A stretch of 64,000 nt of DNA, from assembly GCF_000428745.1 (NCBI RefSeq), contig NZ_AUAN01000004.1, positions 62,001-126,000 of the forward strand. Direction: 5' to 3'. Source of the DNA: Veillonella magna DSM 19857. GTDB lineage: Bacteria > Bacillota > Negativicutes > Veillonellales > Veillonellaceae. Shown here piece after piece: positions 36,041-45,087 of the stretch; position 1 is the first letter of the stretch, and each line of letters begins with the position of its first letter. The notes under the pieces were generated by a model. That model was not told where the DNA came from and did not search any database. It saw only the letters and a program-made list of their open reading frames with translations. The position numbers and the translations under genes were made by a program.

Positions 36041-36793
36041 CTAGTTGCCCGCCGAAGCAGCCTCATCCACGTACCACTCCACGGTATCTTGCGTCAATAC
36101 CGCTCCGGGCAATACACGACCGATTCGATCCTGCCACGATTCGTCCGCATAGTCGCGTCGTTGCCGGAAGACGCGAGCCAGTGCCGCTGCCTTTGAATCT
36201 CCTACAACCGTAAACCACACATGCTTTGCCGATGTCAACAGCGGGAAGGTCATCGTCACCCGATTCCATACTTTGCCATCCTTAACAGCAACCACTATAT
36301 GATCCTGTTCTTGCAGCACCGATGATTTAGGAAACAGGGATGCCGTATGCCCATCGTCACCAAGACCCAACAAGACTAAATCCAGTTCCATTTTTTCGCA
36401 AGCATTCAATACCGTGCGTACTTCCTTTTCATAAGCAGCGGCTGCTTCTTCCACAGTGCCGTTATTGGTCGGTACCGGGTAAAAGTGACAAGAACATCCC
36501 AAGTTACCAAAGAGACGTTCCTTAGCACGATGGAAATTATTATCCGGATCACTATGCGGTACAAACCGTTCATCAACCCATAAGAAATAAATATTTTCCC
36601 AATCTACTTTCTTTCGGTATTCCTCGGTATTCAACAATTCGAACAACGCATTCGGCGTCGTACCGCCGGAAATTGCCACTACACATGTTTCCGTTTGCTT
36701 AATGCACTCTGTTGTAAACGCTACAAACGCATCGGCTACCGCCTTAGCTACGTCCTCTGCCGTAGCATAGCGGTGAATCAAATCTTCCGCCAT
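36041..36793 (-). CDS. pgl: 6-phosphogluconolactonase
   Basis: Pgl hydrolyses 6-phosphogluconolactone in the oxidative pentose phosphate pathway. The 250-residue product shows VAISGGTTPNALFELL, WVDERFVPHSDPDNNF, LVLLGLGDDGHTASLFP and the C-terminal RVTMTFPLLTSA. Its start overlaps the zwf 3' end by 16 bases, and GGAGGGAGG stands ahead of the ATG inside zwf, so the two are made from one message. The order zwf-pgl matches the order of the reactions. Confidence 0.94.
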   Translation of the reverse strand: MAEDLIHRYATAEDVAKAVADAFVAFTTECIKQTETCVVAISGGTTPNALFELLNTEEYRKKVDWENIYFLWVDERFVPHSDPDNNFHRAKERLFGNLGCSCHFYPVPTNNGTVEEAAAAYEKEVRTVLNACEKMELDLVLLGLGDDGHTASLFPKSSVLQEQDHIVVAVKDGKVWNRVTMTFPLLTSAKHVWFTVVGDSKAAALARVFRQRRDYADESWQDRIGRVLPGAVLTQDTVEWYVDEAASAGN

Positions 36794-38316
36794 TGCAACG
36801 TGCCTCCCTCCAGAATTTCGTTGGCTTCCTTCGGTCCTTGACTAAAGGCCGGGTAAAAGCACAACGGTACCACGTCAAGATTATCTTCCCATGCACGCAA
36901 CAACGGCATAAAAAGTTTCCAGGATGCTTCCACCGTATCGTTGCGAACAAACAATGTTTGATCACCTAAGAGGCCATCTAAAATCAAGCGCTCATAGGCA
37001 TCGGGAATGTCCTCACCATGCATAAAATCACTATACGAAAAATTCATATCCAATGTATTAACGCACAATTTCGAGCCCGGTGATTTTACTTCCAGCGATA
37101 AGCCCATTCCCTCATGAGGCTGCATGCGCAACAATAACACATTCTGCGAAAAATCTTTAGGCCTGATAGGCTTGAAAATAGAATGGGGTATAGGTCGGAA
37201 GGTAATAGCTATCTCACTGGACTTACGCGGCAATCGCTTACCGGTACGCATGTAAAACGGCACACCGCGCCAACGCCAATTATCGATAAATAACTTGAGT
37301 GCTACATATGTTTCCGTATTGGATTTCGGATTGACACCGTCCTCCTTGCGATACCCCGGTGCCGGTCGCTCCGGATCTACGGATTCCACATATTGCCCCC
37401 GTACGGCAATAGTTGCTAAGTCTTGCCCGCGCAACGGACGTATAGACGAAATCAGTTTCGCAATCTCATCGCGATAGGCATCGGCTTCAAATACCGCCGG
37501 TGGCTCCATGGCAATAAGAGACAACATCTGAATCATATGGTTTTGGAACATGTCGCGCAACGCTCCGGCATTGTCGTAGTACCCGGCGCGTTTCTCTACG
37601 CCCAACTCTTCAGCTACCGTAATTTCCACCTTTTCAATATACGTATGATTCCACAACGGTTCGAAAATCGCATTGGCAAAGCGCAACATCAAAATATTTT
37701 GAACGGTTTCCTTCCCCATATAATGATCAATACGATAAATCTGTGACTCTTTAATATATTTTTTCAATGCCCGGTCTAACTCGACAGCACTTTCTAAATC
37801 ATGACCAAACGGTTTTTCAATGATAACACGAGCCCACGATTTTTCTTCTGCAAGCATACCGTGTTCAGCCAGGCCACGTACAATAGGCTCAAACATAGTC
37901 GGCGGCATGGCCAAATAGAAAAGGGCATTTCCCTCTGTACCATGAACCTCGCTTACACGAACCAATTCTGCTTGTAACCGTTCAAAGGTATCCGGCTCCG
38001 TATACTGCCCGGCTACGTAGGAAAAGCGTGCCAAAAACGATGCATCTTGTTCCGTCGGCGTAGCATCACCGATTACAGCTTGCTGCACCTCACGGCGAAA
38101 CTCCTCATGAGACATTTCCGTACGAGCCACGCCGATTACTGCAAAGCCGTCCGGTAACAATCCGCGACGAAACAACGCATACACAGCAGGTAATAATTTT
38201 CGTTTTGTCAAATCACCGGAGGCTCCAAAGATAACCATGGCTCCGGCGCCCGGTGCTGATTCGATACACAGCTGTTCCCGGCAATTATATGAAACTGTCA
38301 TAGGTTTTGCACTCAT
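36778..38316 (-). CDS. zwf: Glucose-6-phosphate 1-dehydrogenase
   Basis: Zwf makes 6-phosphogluconolactone and NADPH from glucose-6-phosphate. The 512-residue protein has the dinucleotide motif VIFGASGDLTKRKLLPA (about residue 28), the substrate motif YRIDHYMGKETVQNI and RWRGVPFYMRTGKRL. AAGAGGAGC precedes the ATG. It heads a two-gene operon with pgl; a promoter and a duplicated palindrome lie upstream (38351-38415), which could carry carbon or redox control. Confidence 0.96.
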   Translation of the reverse strand: MSAKPMTVSYNCREQLCIESAPGAGAMVIFGASGDLTKRKLLPAVYALFRRGLLPDGFAVIGVARTEMSHEEFRREVQQAVIGDATPTEQDASFLARFSYVAGQYTEPDTFERLQAELVRVSEVHGTEGNALFYLAMPPTMFEPIVRGLAEHGMLAEEKSWARVIIEKPFGHDLESAVELDRALKKYIKESQIYRIDHYMGKETVQNILMLRFANAIFEPLWNHTYIEKVEITVAEELGVEKRAGYYDNAGALRDMFQNHMIQMLSLIAMEPPAVFEADAYRDEIAKLISSIRPLRGQDLATIAVRGQYVESVDPERPAPGYRKEDGVNPKSNTETYVALKLFIDNWRWRGVPFYMRTGKRLPRKSSEIAITFRPIPHSIFKPIRPKDFSQNVLLLRMQPHEGMGLSLEVKSPGSKLCVNTLDMNFSYSDFMHGEDIPDAYERLILDGLLGDQTLFVRNDTVEASWKLFMPLLRAWEDNLDVVPLCFYPAFSQGPKEANEILEGGTLQWRKI

Positions 38317-38350
38317 AGCAGTTGCTCCTCTTCTTTCTGATTATATGCCT

Positions 38351-38379
38351 ACTCTAGCACAAAATCACGATAACTGCAA
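38351..38379 (-). promoter_or_regulatory. Promoter of zwf
   Basis: On the minus strand TTGCAG (38374-38379) is followed after 17 bases by TAGAGT (38351-38356), about 35 bases ahead of the zwf ATG. Matches to consensus are moderate but the spacing is right. Confidence 0.5.
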
Positions 38380-38393
38380 TAATGGGTATCACT

Positions 38394-38415
38394 TACGGCC
38401 GTCCATACGGCCGTA
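38394..38415. promoter_or_regulatory. Duplicated 8-bp palindrome upstream of zwf
   Basis: The self-complementary octamer ACGGCCGT occurs twice, 12 bases apart (38395-38402 and 38407-38414), about 15 bases upstream of the zwf -35. Two equal palindromes just upstream of a promoter are what a dimeric regulator would use. I do not know a regulator with this site. Confidence 0.4.
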
Positions 38416-38485
38416 TCTTGAAATACCAACTGCCCACCGGTCTATTCAAGACTTTTTCCGATGAAGTTTATGCCATTAATATATA

Positions 38486-38521
38486 AACAACCGCTCCGAC
38501 TCATTATGAGTCGGAGCGGTT
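38486..38521 (-). terminator. Terminator after cstA
   Basis: AACCGCTCCGACTC and GAGTCGGAGCGGTT form a perfect 14-bp stem with a five-base loop (38489-38521). The minus strand continues TGTTTATAT, a broken T run, so the stop may be moderate. Confidence 0.65.
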
Positions 38522-38578
38522 ATGTATCTAACTATCATGTAAACAATGTATCAAACCGAGTAGGAGCTACCAAAACTT

Positions 38579-40417
38579 CTATTTGATATCGACTTGAACA
38601 TTACCGTATTTTTTAAGACTTTCGGCTTCTTGTTCAGCCTGTGTCTTATAGTTTTGCGGAATTTTTGCCAAGCGAATCCAGCTGCGAACAGCTTCTACCA
38701 ATACGATGACAATCATCAGGAACATAACAACACTGAAAGCAACCAATGTCCATTTACCGGCCGGAATGTAGCTGTAGAATACGTTTTCATAATCTGCTGC
38801 AATCGCAATGATAGCCATGAAGAAACAAGGAACGCCTGTTACCCAAGCATACCGTTTGTGTCCGAGACGCATGATAACCGTAGTACCTACGGCCAAAGTC
38901 ATGGTGCCGAGCAACTGATTGGATACACCAAACAGGGGCCAAATAATACCGATATTACCTTGTAATACGAGATAGCCCCACATGAGGCAAATCAATGCGG
39001 CACAACCATATACGCCCGGTGCCCAGTTAACATTTTCAAGCGGTTTGTAAAAACGGCCTAATAATTCTTGTAACAAATAACGACCTACACGAGTACCGGC
39101 ATCGATCAAAGTCATAATAAACAATGCTTCGAACATGATACAGAAATGGTACCAATACCCCATGAGGTGATCCATATTTGGCAGGCGAGAGAAAATATGA
39201 GCCATACCGACAGCCAAGGAAACGGCGCCGCCGGGGCGATGCATCAAATCTTCACCTACCATCTGAGACAACGCCGGCAATTCATGAACTTGAAGGCCCA
39301 ACGCCTTGAAGGATTCAACGGTAGAGTTAATAGCAAAATAATCATCGGGATGTAATGCAGTCGCTGCAATTAAAGCCATCATAGCGATGAAAGCTTCCGT
39401 AAGCATAGCGCCGTAGCCGATAGGCAAGATTTCTTTTTCATTAGTAATCATCTTAGGGGTTGTACCTGTAGCAATTACTGTGTGGAATCCGGACAGCGCA
39501 CCGCAAGCGATGGTAATGAATATGAAGGGGAATACGGAACCTTTAAGAACAGGACCGCCACCATAAATGTACGGCGTAACAGCCGGCATTTGAATAATCG
39601 GCATAACAATAATGATACCTAAAGCCAAAGCACCGATAGTACCGATTTTTAAATATGTGGACAAATAATCACGCGGTGCCAAGAGCAACCAAACCGGTAA
39701 GGCCGCTGCAAAGAAGCCATACACAGCCAACATAATTTCAATAGTTTCTAAATCATAGAGGAACCAGCTTGCATAAGGGGACGCAGCTACTTGCGGTCCG
39801 TAAATAATAGCCGCAAAGATAAGTACCACACCAATAACCGTAGCTTCCTGAATTTTGCCGGGACGTAACCAACGCAGATAGATGCCGACAAAAATAGCGA
39901 TCGGAATCGTCATACTAACAGAGAAGAATCCCCATGCAGAATTATGAAGCGCATTGGCAACGACTACCGCCATCCCCGCCAAGGTGATAATTAAAAGGAA
40001 TAAAGTAGCAAGCATAGCCCCAATACTGGCCAAGTTGGATATTTCTTCCTTTGCAATATCGGCAATAGACTTGCCATCATAGCGAATCGATGCGAACAAG
40101 ATAACCATATCATGAACGGCACCAGCTACGACCGACCCAATCAATATCCACAACAACCCCGGCAAATAACCGAACTGCGCCGCAATAACAGGACCAACCA
40201 AAGGACCTGCACCGGCAATCGCCGCAAAATGGTGACCGAATGTTACCCACTTGTTAGTCGGCACATAGTCATGACCGTCATTATGAACAACGGACGGAGT
40301 CGGACGAAATTGGTCCAACACCAATACCTTGGCTGCCAGGAAGGCCCCATAATAGCGATACGCTAAAATGAGGATGCACGCCGAGGCAATTACGATATAC
40401 AACCCATTCATTTCCAT
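38579..40417 (-). CDS. cstA: Carbon starvation protein CstA (pyruvate/peptide transporter family)
   Basis: CstA/BtsT proteins are large membrane carriers; E. coli members import pyruvate or peptides. The 612-residue product starts with MNGLYIVIASACILILAYRY, followed by HDYVPTNKWVTFGHHFAAIA and GPLVGPVIAAQFGYLPGLLW, the strongest family signatures, and has many membrane segments. GGAGGTG precedes the ATG after a T7 run. A promoter (40538-40565) and a 5' leader with a 10-bp closing stem lie upstream. It stands alone. Given the sugar-acid and pyruvate genes nearby, pyruvate uptake is plausible but unproven. Confidence 0.9.
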   Translation of the reverse strand: MEMNGLYIVIASACILILAYRYYGAFLAAKVLVLDQFRPTPSVVHNDGHDYVPTNKWVTFGHHFAAIAGAGPLVGPVIAAQFGYLPGLLWILIGSVVAGAVHDMVILFASIRYDGKSIADIAKEEISNLASIGAMLATLFLLIITLAGMAVVVANALHNSAWGFFSVSMTIPIAIFVGIYLRWLRPGKIQEATVIGVVLIFAAIIYGPQVAASPYASWFLYDLETIEIMLAVYGFFAAALPVWLLLAPRDYLSTYLKIGTIGALALGIIIVMPIIQMPAVTPYIYGGGPVLKGSVFPFIFITIACGALSGFHTVIATGTTPKMITNEKEILPIGYGAMLTEAFIAMMALIAATALHPDDYFAINSTVESFKALGLQVHELPALSQMVGEDLMHRPGGAVSLAVGMAHIFSRLPNMDHLMGYWYHFCIMFEALFIMTLIDAGTRVGRYLLQELLGRFYKPLENVNWAPGVYGCAALICLMWGYLVLQGNIGIIWPLFGVSNQLLGTMTLAVGTTVIMRLGHKRYAWVTGVPCFFMAIIAIAADYENVFYSYIPAGKWTLVAFSVVMFLMIVIVLVEAVRSWIRLAKIPQNYKTQAEQEAESLKKYGNVQVDIK

Positions 40418-40437
40418 AAAAAAACACCTCCAACGTT

Positions 40438-40514
40438 TAACAACATTGAAAGTGACGACTCACATAAAATAATAAGAACTGATGAATACTACGGCCTCAC
40501 ACACAATGTTGTTA
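40438..40514 (-). promoter_or_regulatory. Structured 5' leader of cstA
   Basis: TAACAACATT (40438-40447) and AATGTTGTTA (40505-40514) are perfect 10-bp arms around a 57-base loop, all within the likely cstA untranslated leader and ending ten bases before the GGAGGTG site. A stem that encloses most of the leader suggests control of translation or mRNA stability. Confidence 0.4.
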
Positions 40515-40537
40515 CCCTATAAAAATTCTACGCTCTC

Positions 40538-40565
40538 ATTATAAAACGTCTACTTAGAGTGTCAA
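40538..40565 (-). promoter_or_regulatory. Promoter of cstA
   Basis: On the minus strand TTGACA (40560-40565), 16 bases, TATAAT (40538-40543): both hexamers match the consensus. It gives a leader of about 110 bases. Confidence 0.8.
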
Positions 40566-40731
40566 TTATCATTTGCGAATAATGCAATTATAATACTACA
40601 TTTCATCATTAAAATACACCGTATCCCACTGATCAAAGTATCTCTAGTTTCAGTTATAATCAATTATTTTACTATACTATGCCTTTGATGCATAAGAAAA
40701 TTCAACTGTAATGAAAATTCCTTAATATAAC

Positions 40732-40762
40732 AAAAAACCCAGTAGCTGTAACAGCTACTGGG
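40732..40762 (-). terminator. Terminator after rpsI
   Basis: CCCAGTAGCTG-TAA-CAGCTACTGGG followed by six T on the minus strand, 20 bases after the rpsI stop. It ends the rplM-rpsI operon. Confidence 0.92.
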
Positions 40763-40781
40763 TATGTATTCTTGCGTTCTA

Positions 40782-41174
40782 TTAACGTTTGGAGAACTGA
40801 GAAGCTTTACGGGCTTTCTTAAGACCGTATTTCTTACGTTCTTTCATACGCGGATCACGAGTCAAGAAACCAGCTTTTTTAAGGGACTGACGAAGTTCTT
40901 CGTCAACACCGAGCAATGCACGGGAAATACCGTGACGAATTGCACCGGCCTGACCGGACGGACCGCCGCCGGCAACGTCAGCGATTACATCGTACTGTTC
41001 AACCGTACCAGTCAATGCCAACGGCTGTTTTACGATCAATTCAAGAGTCTGACGACCGAAATATTCATTAAGCTCACGCTTATTTACTGTAATTTTACCT
41101 GTGCCCGGTACCAGACGAACTCTGGCAACGGAAGATTTTCTACGACCTGTACCGTAGTACTGAGCTACTGCCAT
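40782..41174 (-). CDS. rpsI: 30S ribosomal protein S9
   Basis: The 130-residue product has [19 protein letters not shown] at the start, [20 protein letters not shown] in the middle and the family C-terminus [20 protein letters not shown] ending QFSKR. S9 contacts P-site tRNA with its C-terminal tail. GGAGGAACA precedes the ATG. It lies 23 bases after rplM, the standard bacterial pair. Confidence 0.98.
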   Translation of the reverse strand: MAVAQYYGTGRRKSSVARVRLVPGTGKITVNKRELNEYFGRQTLELIVKQPLALTGTVEQYDVIADVAGGGPSGQAGAIRHGISRALLGVDEELRQSLKKAGFLTRDPRMKERKKYGLKKARKASQFSKR

Positions 41175-41197
41175 GTATATGTTCCTCCTCCCGGTGA

Positions 41198-41638
41198 TTA
41201 CCGAATATCAATTTCCAATACTTCAGGTTTCTGAGCTGCATGCGGATGTTCTGCACCTGCATATACATTCAGTTTGCGATACATCTGAGCACCCAATTTA
41301 TTTTTCGGAAGCATACCGCGAACTGCCATTTCAACAACGCGTTCCGGATGCTTAGCCAACATACTGCCGGCCGTTACGAAAGTGGAGCCACCCGGATAAC
41401 CGGAATGACGGAAATACGTTTTCTGCAATAATTTCTTACCGGTGAAACGAACTTTTTCCGCGTTGATTACGATAACGTGATCGCCGGTGTCAACGTGCGG
41501 TGTAAAGGTCGGTTTATGTTTGCCCCGAAGAACTTTAGCTACTTCGGCAGCAAGGCGTCCTAAAGTTTTACCTTCAGCGTCAACAACATACCATTTCCGT
41601 TCTACAGTGTTCGGATTGGCCATATATGTGGTTTTCAT
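41198..41638 (-). CDS. rplM: 50S ribosomal protein L13
   Basis: The 146-residue product starts [20 protein letters not shown] and continues [36 protein letters not shown] and [18 protein letters not shown], all standard L13 motifs. L13 is needed early in 50S assembly. AGGAGGAA lies upstream of the ATG. The operon has its own near-consensus promoter and a folded leader that may bind L13 for feedback. Confidence 0.98.
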   Translation of the reverse strand: MKTTYMANPNTVERKWYVVDAEGKTLGRLAAEVAKVLRGKHKPTFTPHVDTGDHVIVINAEKVRFTGKKLLQKTYFRHSGYPGGSTFVTAGSMLAKHPERVVEMAVRGMLPKNKLGAQMYRKLNVYAGAEHPHAAQKPEVLEIDIR

Positions 41639-41659
41639 GCTGCAAATTCCTCCTAATAA

Positions 41660-41728
41660 CGACTAATCTACCAAAAGCATATTGTTTCTCTTTCCGGGGC
41701 TAATGGAAGCAGACACATATGCTTACCG
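41660..41728 (-). ncRNA. Candidate ribosomal protein L13 leader
   Basis: In the rplM leader AAGCATAT pairs with ATATGCTT as a closing stem, with TTCC/GGAA as an inner stem around a nine-base loop. L13 leaders of similar place and size are known in Firmicutes and bind L13 to repress the operon. I could not check it against the family model. Confidence 0.45.
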
Positions 41729-41732
41729 AAAT

Positions 41733-41761
41733 ATTATATAATCCCGACATACCCATGTCAA
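41733..41761 (-). promoter_or_regulatory. Promoter of rplM-rpsI
   Basis: On the minus strand TTGACA (41756-41761), 17 bases, TATAAT (41733-41738): full consensus with ideal spacing, as expected for a ribosomal protein operon. Confidence 0.88.
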
Positions 41762-41804
41762 GTAATAATCGTCATTTTCTTCATAACCGATTACTATTCA
41801 ACTC

Positions 41805-42716
41805 TTATTCATCCTCACCAATGAGCCGTACCTCTGTTTCCAAGTCTACACCATGCGCCTCTTTTACGCGTCGCTGCACTTCATGAATAACAGCCAGTAC
41901 ATCCTTGGCCTTAGCCGTCCCTACATTCACCACGAAACCGGCATGCTTCTGCGATACCATCGCATCGCCTACCGCCAGTCCTTTCAATCCGGTCTGTTCA
42001 ATAAGCGTACCCGCAAAATAACCGGGCGGACGTTTAAATGTCGATCCTGCGCTGGCATGCTCTAACGGCTGCTTGGACTCACGCCGTTCCGTTAAATCAT
42101 CCATGACTGCCTTGATTACCTTAGCATCACCGGGGACTAATGTCATTTCTACTTCAGCCACTACTTCGTGATTATCTTGGAACAAGCTGTGCCGATACGC
42201 AAAGCGGCACTCTTCGCCACTGTACGTATGAAATTCACCGTTCCTATCGATAGCAGTTACCTTCGTTACGACCTGACTCATTTCACCATCATACGCACCA
42301 GCGTTCATAAACACGGCTCCGCCCAAGCTTCCGGGAATACCGATAGCAAATTCCATACCCGACAGCCCTTCCTGCCATGCATATTCCGAGGCTTCTTTTA
42401 ACATAAAGCCCGCTCCCATCACCAGTGTTGTCTCATCTCGACGCTTCACATGGCGCAGTTGACAAAGGGACAGCACTACACCGCGAATGCCACCGTCGCG
42501 TACCAATACATTGGAGCCGCTGCCCAATACAGTAAGCGGCGCCTTATATTCGCTGATTAACTGCATAACACGGCTTAATTTTTCCGGTGAATTAGGTTCC
42601 ACAAAAATATCTGCTGGTCCTCCAATTTTAAAGGTAGTGTGTGCCGACAAGGGCTCACCGATCATAAGCTCACTTTGCGTCAGCACCTCTTGTAATTTTT
42701 TAGTTAGCATGATCAT
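41805..42716 (-). CDS. murB: UDP-N-acetylenolpyruvoylglucosamine reductase
   Basis: MurB reduces the enolpyruvyl group to lactyl to give UDP-MurNAc. The 303-residue product has the FAD-binding motifs KIGGPADIFVEP and VLGSGSNVLVRDGG, then GIPGSLGGAVFMNAGAYDGE with the catalytic site, CRFAYRHSLFQ and a C-terminal LETEVRLIGE. This is the shorter type II form usual in Firmicutes. The start overlaps the ylbF-like gene by 17 bases; an ATG two codons later (MLTKK) is possible. Confidence 0.96.
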   Translation of the reverse strand: MIMLTKKLQEVLTQSELMIGEPLSAHTTFKIGGPADIFVEPNSPEKLSRVMQLISEYKAPLTVLGSGSNVLVRDGGIRGVVLSLCQLRHVKRRDETTLVMGAGFMLKEASEYAWQEGLSGMEFAIGIPGSLGGAVFMNAGAYDGEMSQVVTKVTAIDRNGEFHTYSGEECRFAYRHSLFQDNHEVVAEVEMTLVPGDAKVIKAVMDDLTERRESKQPLEHASAGSTFKRPPGYFAGTLIEQTGLKGLAVGDAMVSQKHAGFVVNVGTAKAKDVLAVIHEVQRRVKEAHGVDLETEVRLIGEDE

Positions 42717-43071
42717 TGCCCGGTTTCACATTTTCAAGAATCTTCATAGCTTCCGTAATCGGTTCGCTGATGATACGATATATATCGTTAGCTACCTGGC
42801 TCCAACGCATATGTGCCTGCAAATAGTTCTGTGCATTGCTGTTGGCCTGAATCATGGGCATTAATTCTTCCTGCTTTTTCATCAATTCCGCTTCTTCCGG
42901 AGCCTGCGCCATCTTAGCATATTCCCACTGCATCTGCTGAAGCAAAAATGTTTCTACCAGCCCTTTAGCCGTAGCATCGCTTTCCACGGCGGCCTGTGCC
43001 TCCATCAATGCCTTAAATTCCTCGCTTTCACGCATTGCTTTCTGTAATTCATGTGCCTTATCGTAATTCAT
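42700..43071 (-). CDS. YlbF/YmcA family protein
   Basis: A 123-residue helical protein of the Com_YlbF family (AHELQKAMRESEEFKALMEA, ETFLLQQMQWEYAKM). In B. subtilis the YlbF-YmcA-YaaT complex is tied to RNase Y and mRNA processing. AGGAGGAA precedes the ATG. It lies between trmL and murB in one run. The central part is predicted all-helical with a Met/Glu-rich stretch. Confidence 0.85.
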   Translation of the reverse strand: MNYDKAHELQKAMRESEEFKALMEAQAAVESDATAKGLVETFLLQQMQWEYAKMAQAPEEAELMKKQEELMPMIQANSNAQNYLQAHMRWSQVANDIYRIISEPITEAMKILENVKPGNDHAN

Positions 43072-43124
43072 TTCTTTCCTCCTAGTTATGTAGGGTCATA
43101 CCCAATGTATTTCGCCCGTAATTC

Positions 43125-43625
43125 CTACGCTTTCGTTTCCGGAAAATACGGTACACCGCGTCCGATTTCCTTAAGATCCGGAAAATCCAATTGCCGCATC
43201 GCCTCATAGGCGATAATGGCCACTGAGTTTGATAAATTCAGCGATCGTGCTTCTTCAACCATGGGGATTCGGATGCAACTTTCACGATGCTGTGCCAGCA
43301 ATTCCTCCGGCAATCCTTTCGTTTCTTTGCCGAAAACCAGCATATCCCCAATTTGATATTCTACATCCGCATACGTATGCTCTGCCTTTGTCGTAGCATA
43401 GAAATAGCGTCTGTCCGGATATTTATCGTACACTTCCTGTAAATTTTCATGTACCTGTACATCTACCAAATGCCAATAGTCAAGGCCGGCTCTTTTTAAA
43501 TACTTACTGTCCAAAGAAAAGCCTAAGGGCTTTACCAAATGCAGCGTCATATGATTCGCTGCACATAGCCTTGCAATATTACCTGTGTTACCCGGAATTT
43601 CCGGTTCTACTAATACGATTTCCAT
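43125..43625 (-). CDS. trmL: tRNA (cytidine(34)-2'-O)-methyltransferase TrmL
   Basis: TrmL is a SPOUT-class methyltransferase acting on wobble position 34 of leucine tRNAs. The 166-residue product begins EIVLVEPEIPGNTGNIARLC and carries LVFGKETKGLPEELL and IPMVEEARSLNLSNSVAIIA, the knotted SAM site. It starts the trmL-ylbF-murB run. AGAAGGATGA lies ahead of the ATG. Confidence 0.95.
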   Translation of the reverse strand: MEIVLVEPEIPGNTGNIARLCAANHMTLHLVKPLGFSLDSKYLKRAGLDYWHLVDVQVHENLQEVYDKYPDRRYFYATTKAEHTYADVEYQIGDMLVFGKETKGLPEELLAQHRESCIRIPMVEEARSLNLSNSVAIIAYEAMRQLDFPDLKEIGRGVPYFPETKA

Positions 43626-43749
43626 ATGTCATCCTTCTTTGTTCTTGTATGATATATTACGATTGCATATCATCTTTTTTATTTTACCGAAATCACTTTA
43701 TTTCATCAAGAGTTATCTATTCAGTGTTTGATTCATCAAATTTGTATTT

Positions 43750-44244
43750 CTAATCAACGTCTTCTACCGAAGTAGCTCTTACAAAATGACCGCTTTTACC
43801 GCCATCCTTTTCCACTAAATATACCGGACCGATAACCATACCTTTATCAATGGCTTTACACATATCATACACTGTAAGCAGTCCTACCTGCACCGCCGTC
43901 AAGGCTTCCATCTCCACGCCGGTACGTCCCTTTGTCTTAACCGTAGCCCTCACACATACGGCGCGACGCACCGCATCAAGCGTACAGTGAACATCTACCT
44001 TTGTCAATGCTAACGGGTGGCATAACGGGATAAGCCGACTTGTTTCCTTCGCCCCCATAATTGCAGCCAACTGCGCTACCGCCAGCACATCCCCCTTCTT
44101 CATAGTCCCCTCTTCAATGCGCGTGTATATATCTTCGTTCACCGCAATAAAACCTTCTGCCACCGCAGTGCGTTCCGTAACTTTCTTATCGCCAACATCT
44201 ACCATTCGTGCATTGCCGTCGGCATCAAAATGTGTCAATTCCAT
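43750..44244 (-). CDS. moaC: Cyclic pyranopterin monophosphate synthase
   Basis: MoaC converts 3',8-cyclo-GTP to cyclic pyranopterin phosphate in molybdopterin synthesis. The 164-residue product has [18 protein letters not shown], the catalytic region [20 protein letters not shown] and [20 protein letters not shown] with [16 protein letters not shown] precedes the ATG. It stands alone; the other moa genes are not in the window. The 112-base gap to the plus-strand gene holds both divergent promoters. Confidence 0.95.
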   Translation of the reverse strand: MELTHFDADGNARMVDVGDKKVTERTAVAEGFIAVNEDIYTRIEEGTMKKGDVLAVAQLAAIMGAKETSRLIPLCHPLALTKVDVHCTLDAVRRAVCVRATVKTKGRTGVEMEALTAVQVGLLTVYDMCKAIDKGMVIGPVYLVEKDGGKSGHFVRATSVEDVD

Positions 44245-44356
44245 GTGTCTCTCCTGAATCCGTTAATTTACTACCTGAATGCTTTAAATGCCTGTATATA
44301 TATGATAGAATAAGGTCATAAATATAGCAACATATCTTTTAAAGGGGGTTGTACTG

Positions 44357-45028
44357 ATGAAAACGACGCTTACCTACTATGGTCATGCTACTTTTATGCT
44401 TACTCACGGTGATGTCTCAATGGTATTCGATCCGTTCTTTACGGGCAATACATGGGACAAAGCCAAACCGGAAGACATTACATGTCAATATATTTTTGTC
44501 AGCCATGGCCACGGTGATCACTACGGCGATGCGGAAGAAATCGGCAAAGCTAATGACGCGCTACTCATTTCCACCGCGGAAATTGCCAACAAAGCGGCCG
44601 AAGCCGGACTTCGCACTCACGCAATGCACTTAGGCGGCAAATACGATTTTGAGTTTGGTTCCGTACGCATTGTTCCCGCTTTCCACGGAGCCGGTATTCC
44701 CGGTGGTCATGCTTGCGGATGTATCGTTGACTTCTACGGTACAACTCTATACTTTGCCGGCGATACCGCACTTTTCAGTGATATGAAATTATTAAATCGC
44801 TTTGGCGATATCGATTATGCCCTGTTGCCGATTGGCGATAATTTTACAATGGGCGTAGAAGATGCCCTATTAGCAGCATCCTATATTAAGGCACGCATTA
44901 CAATTCCTATTCACTATAAAACATGGCCTGTTATCGACAAAGAACCGGCTACCTATGTTGCTTTGTTAGAAGCTAAATACAAACAAGCCGGACTCGTAGT
45001 CGATCCCGGTTCCACCATTACGCTGTAA
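44357..45028 (+). CDS. UPF0173 metal-dependent hydrolase (metallo-beta-lactamase fold)
   Basis: The 223-residue product is one of the very few plus-strand genes. It has the metallo-hydrolase site FVSHGHGDHYGDAEEIGK, further His in GAGIPGGHACG, the Asp in LYFAGDTALFSDM and a C-terminal IPIHYKTWPVI. This is the YtkL/UPF0173 family; the substrate is unknown. AAGGGGG precedes the ATG. A long structured terminator lies downstream, shared with the convergent XRE gene. Confidence 0.9.
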   Translation: MKTTLTYYGHATFMLTHGDVSMVFDPFFTGNTWDKAKPEDITCQYIFVSHGHGDHYGDAEEIGKANDALLISTAEIANKAAEAGLRTHAMHLGGKYDFEFGSVRIVPAFHGAGIPGGHACGCIVDFYGTTLYFAGDTALFSDMKLLNRFGDIDYALLPIGDNFTMGVEDALLAASYIKARITIPIHYKTWPVIDKEPATYVALLEAKYKQAGLVVDPGSTITL

Positions 45029-45087
45029 CATTGACGCTTACGGCAACACATGCTAAACACAATCTAATATTAATCTAAAGGTAATAC

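Noticed and set aside
42487-42864. Plus-strand ORF of 125 codons over murB and the ylbF-like gene
   Set aside because: It is a shadow of two well-supported minus-strand genes.
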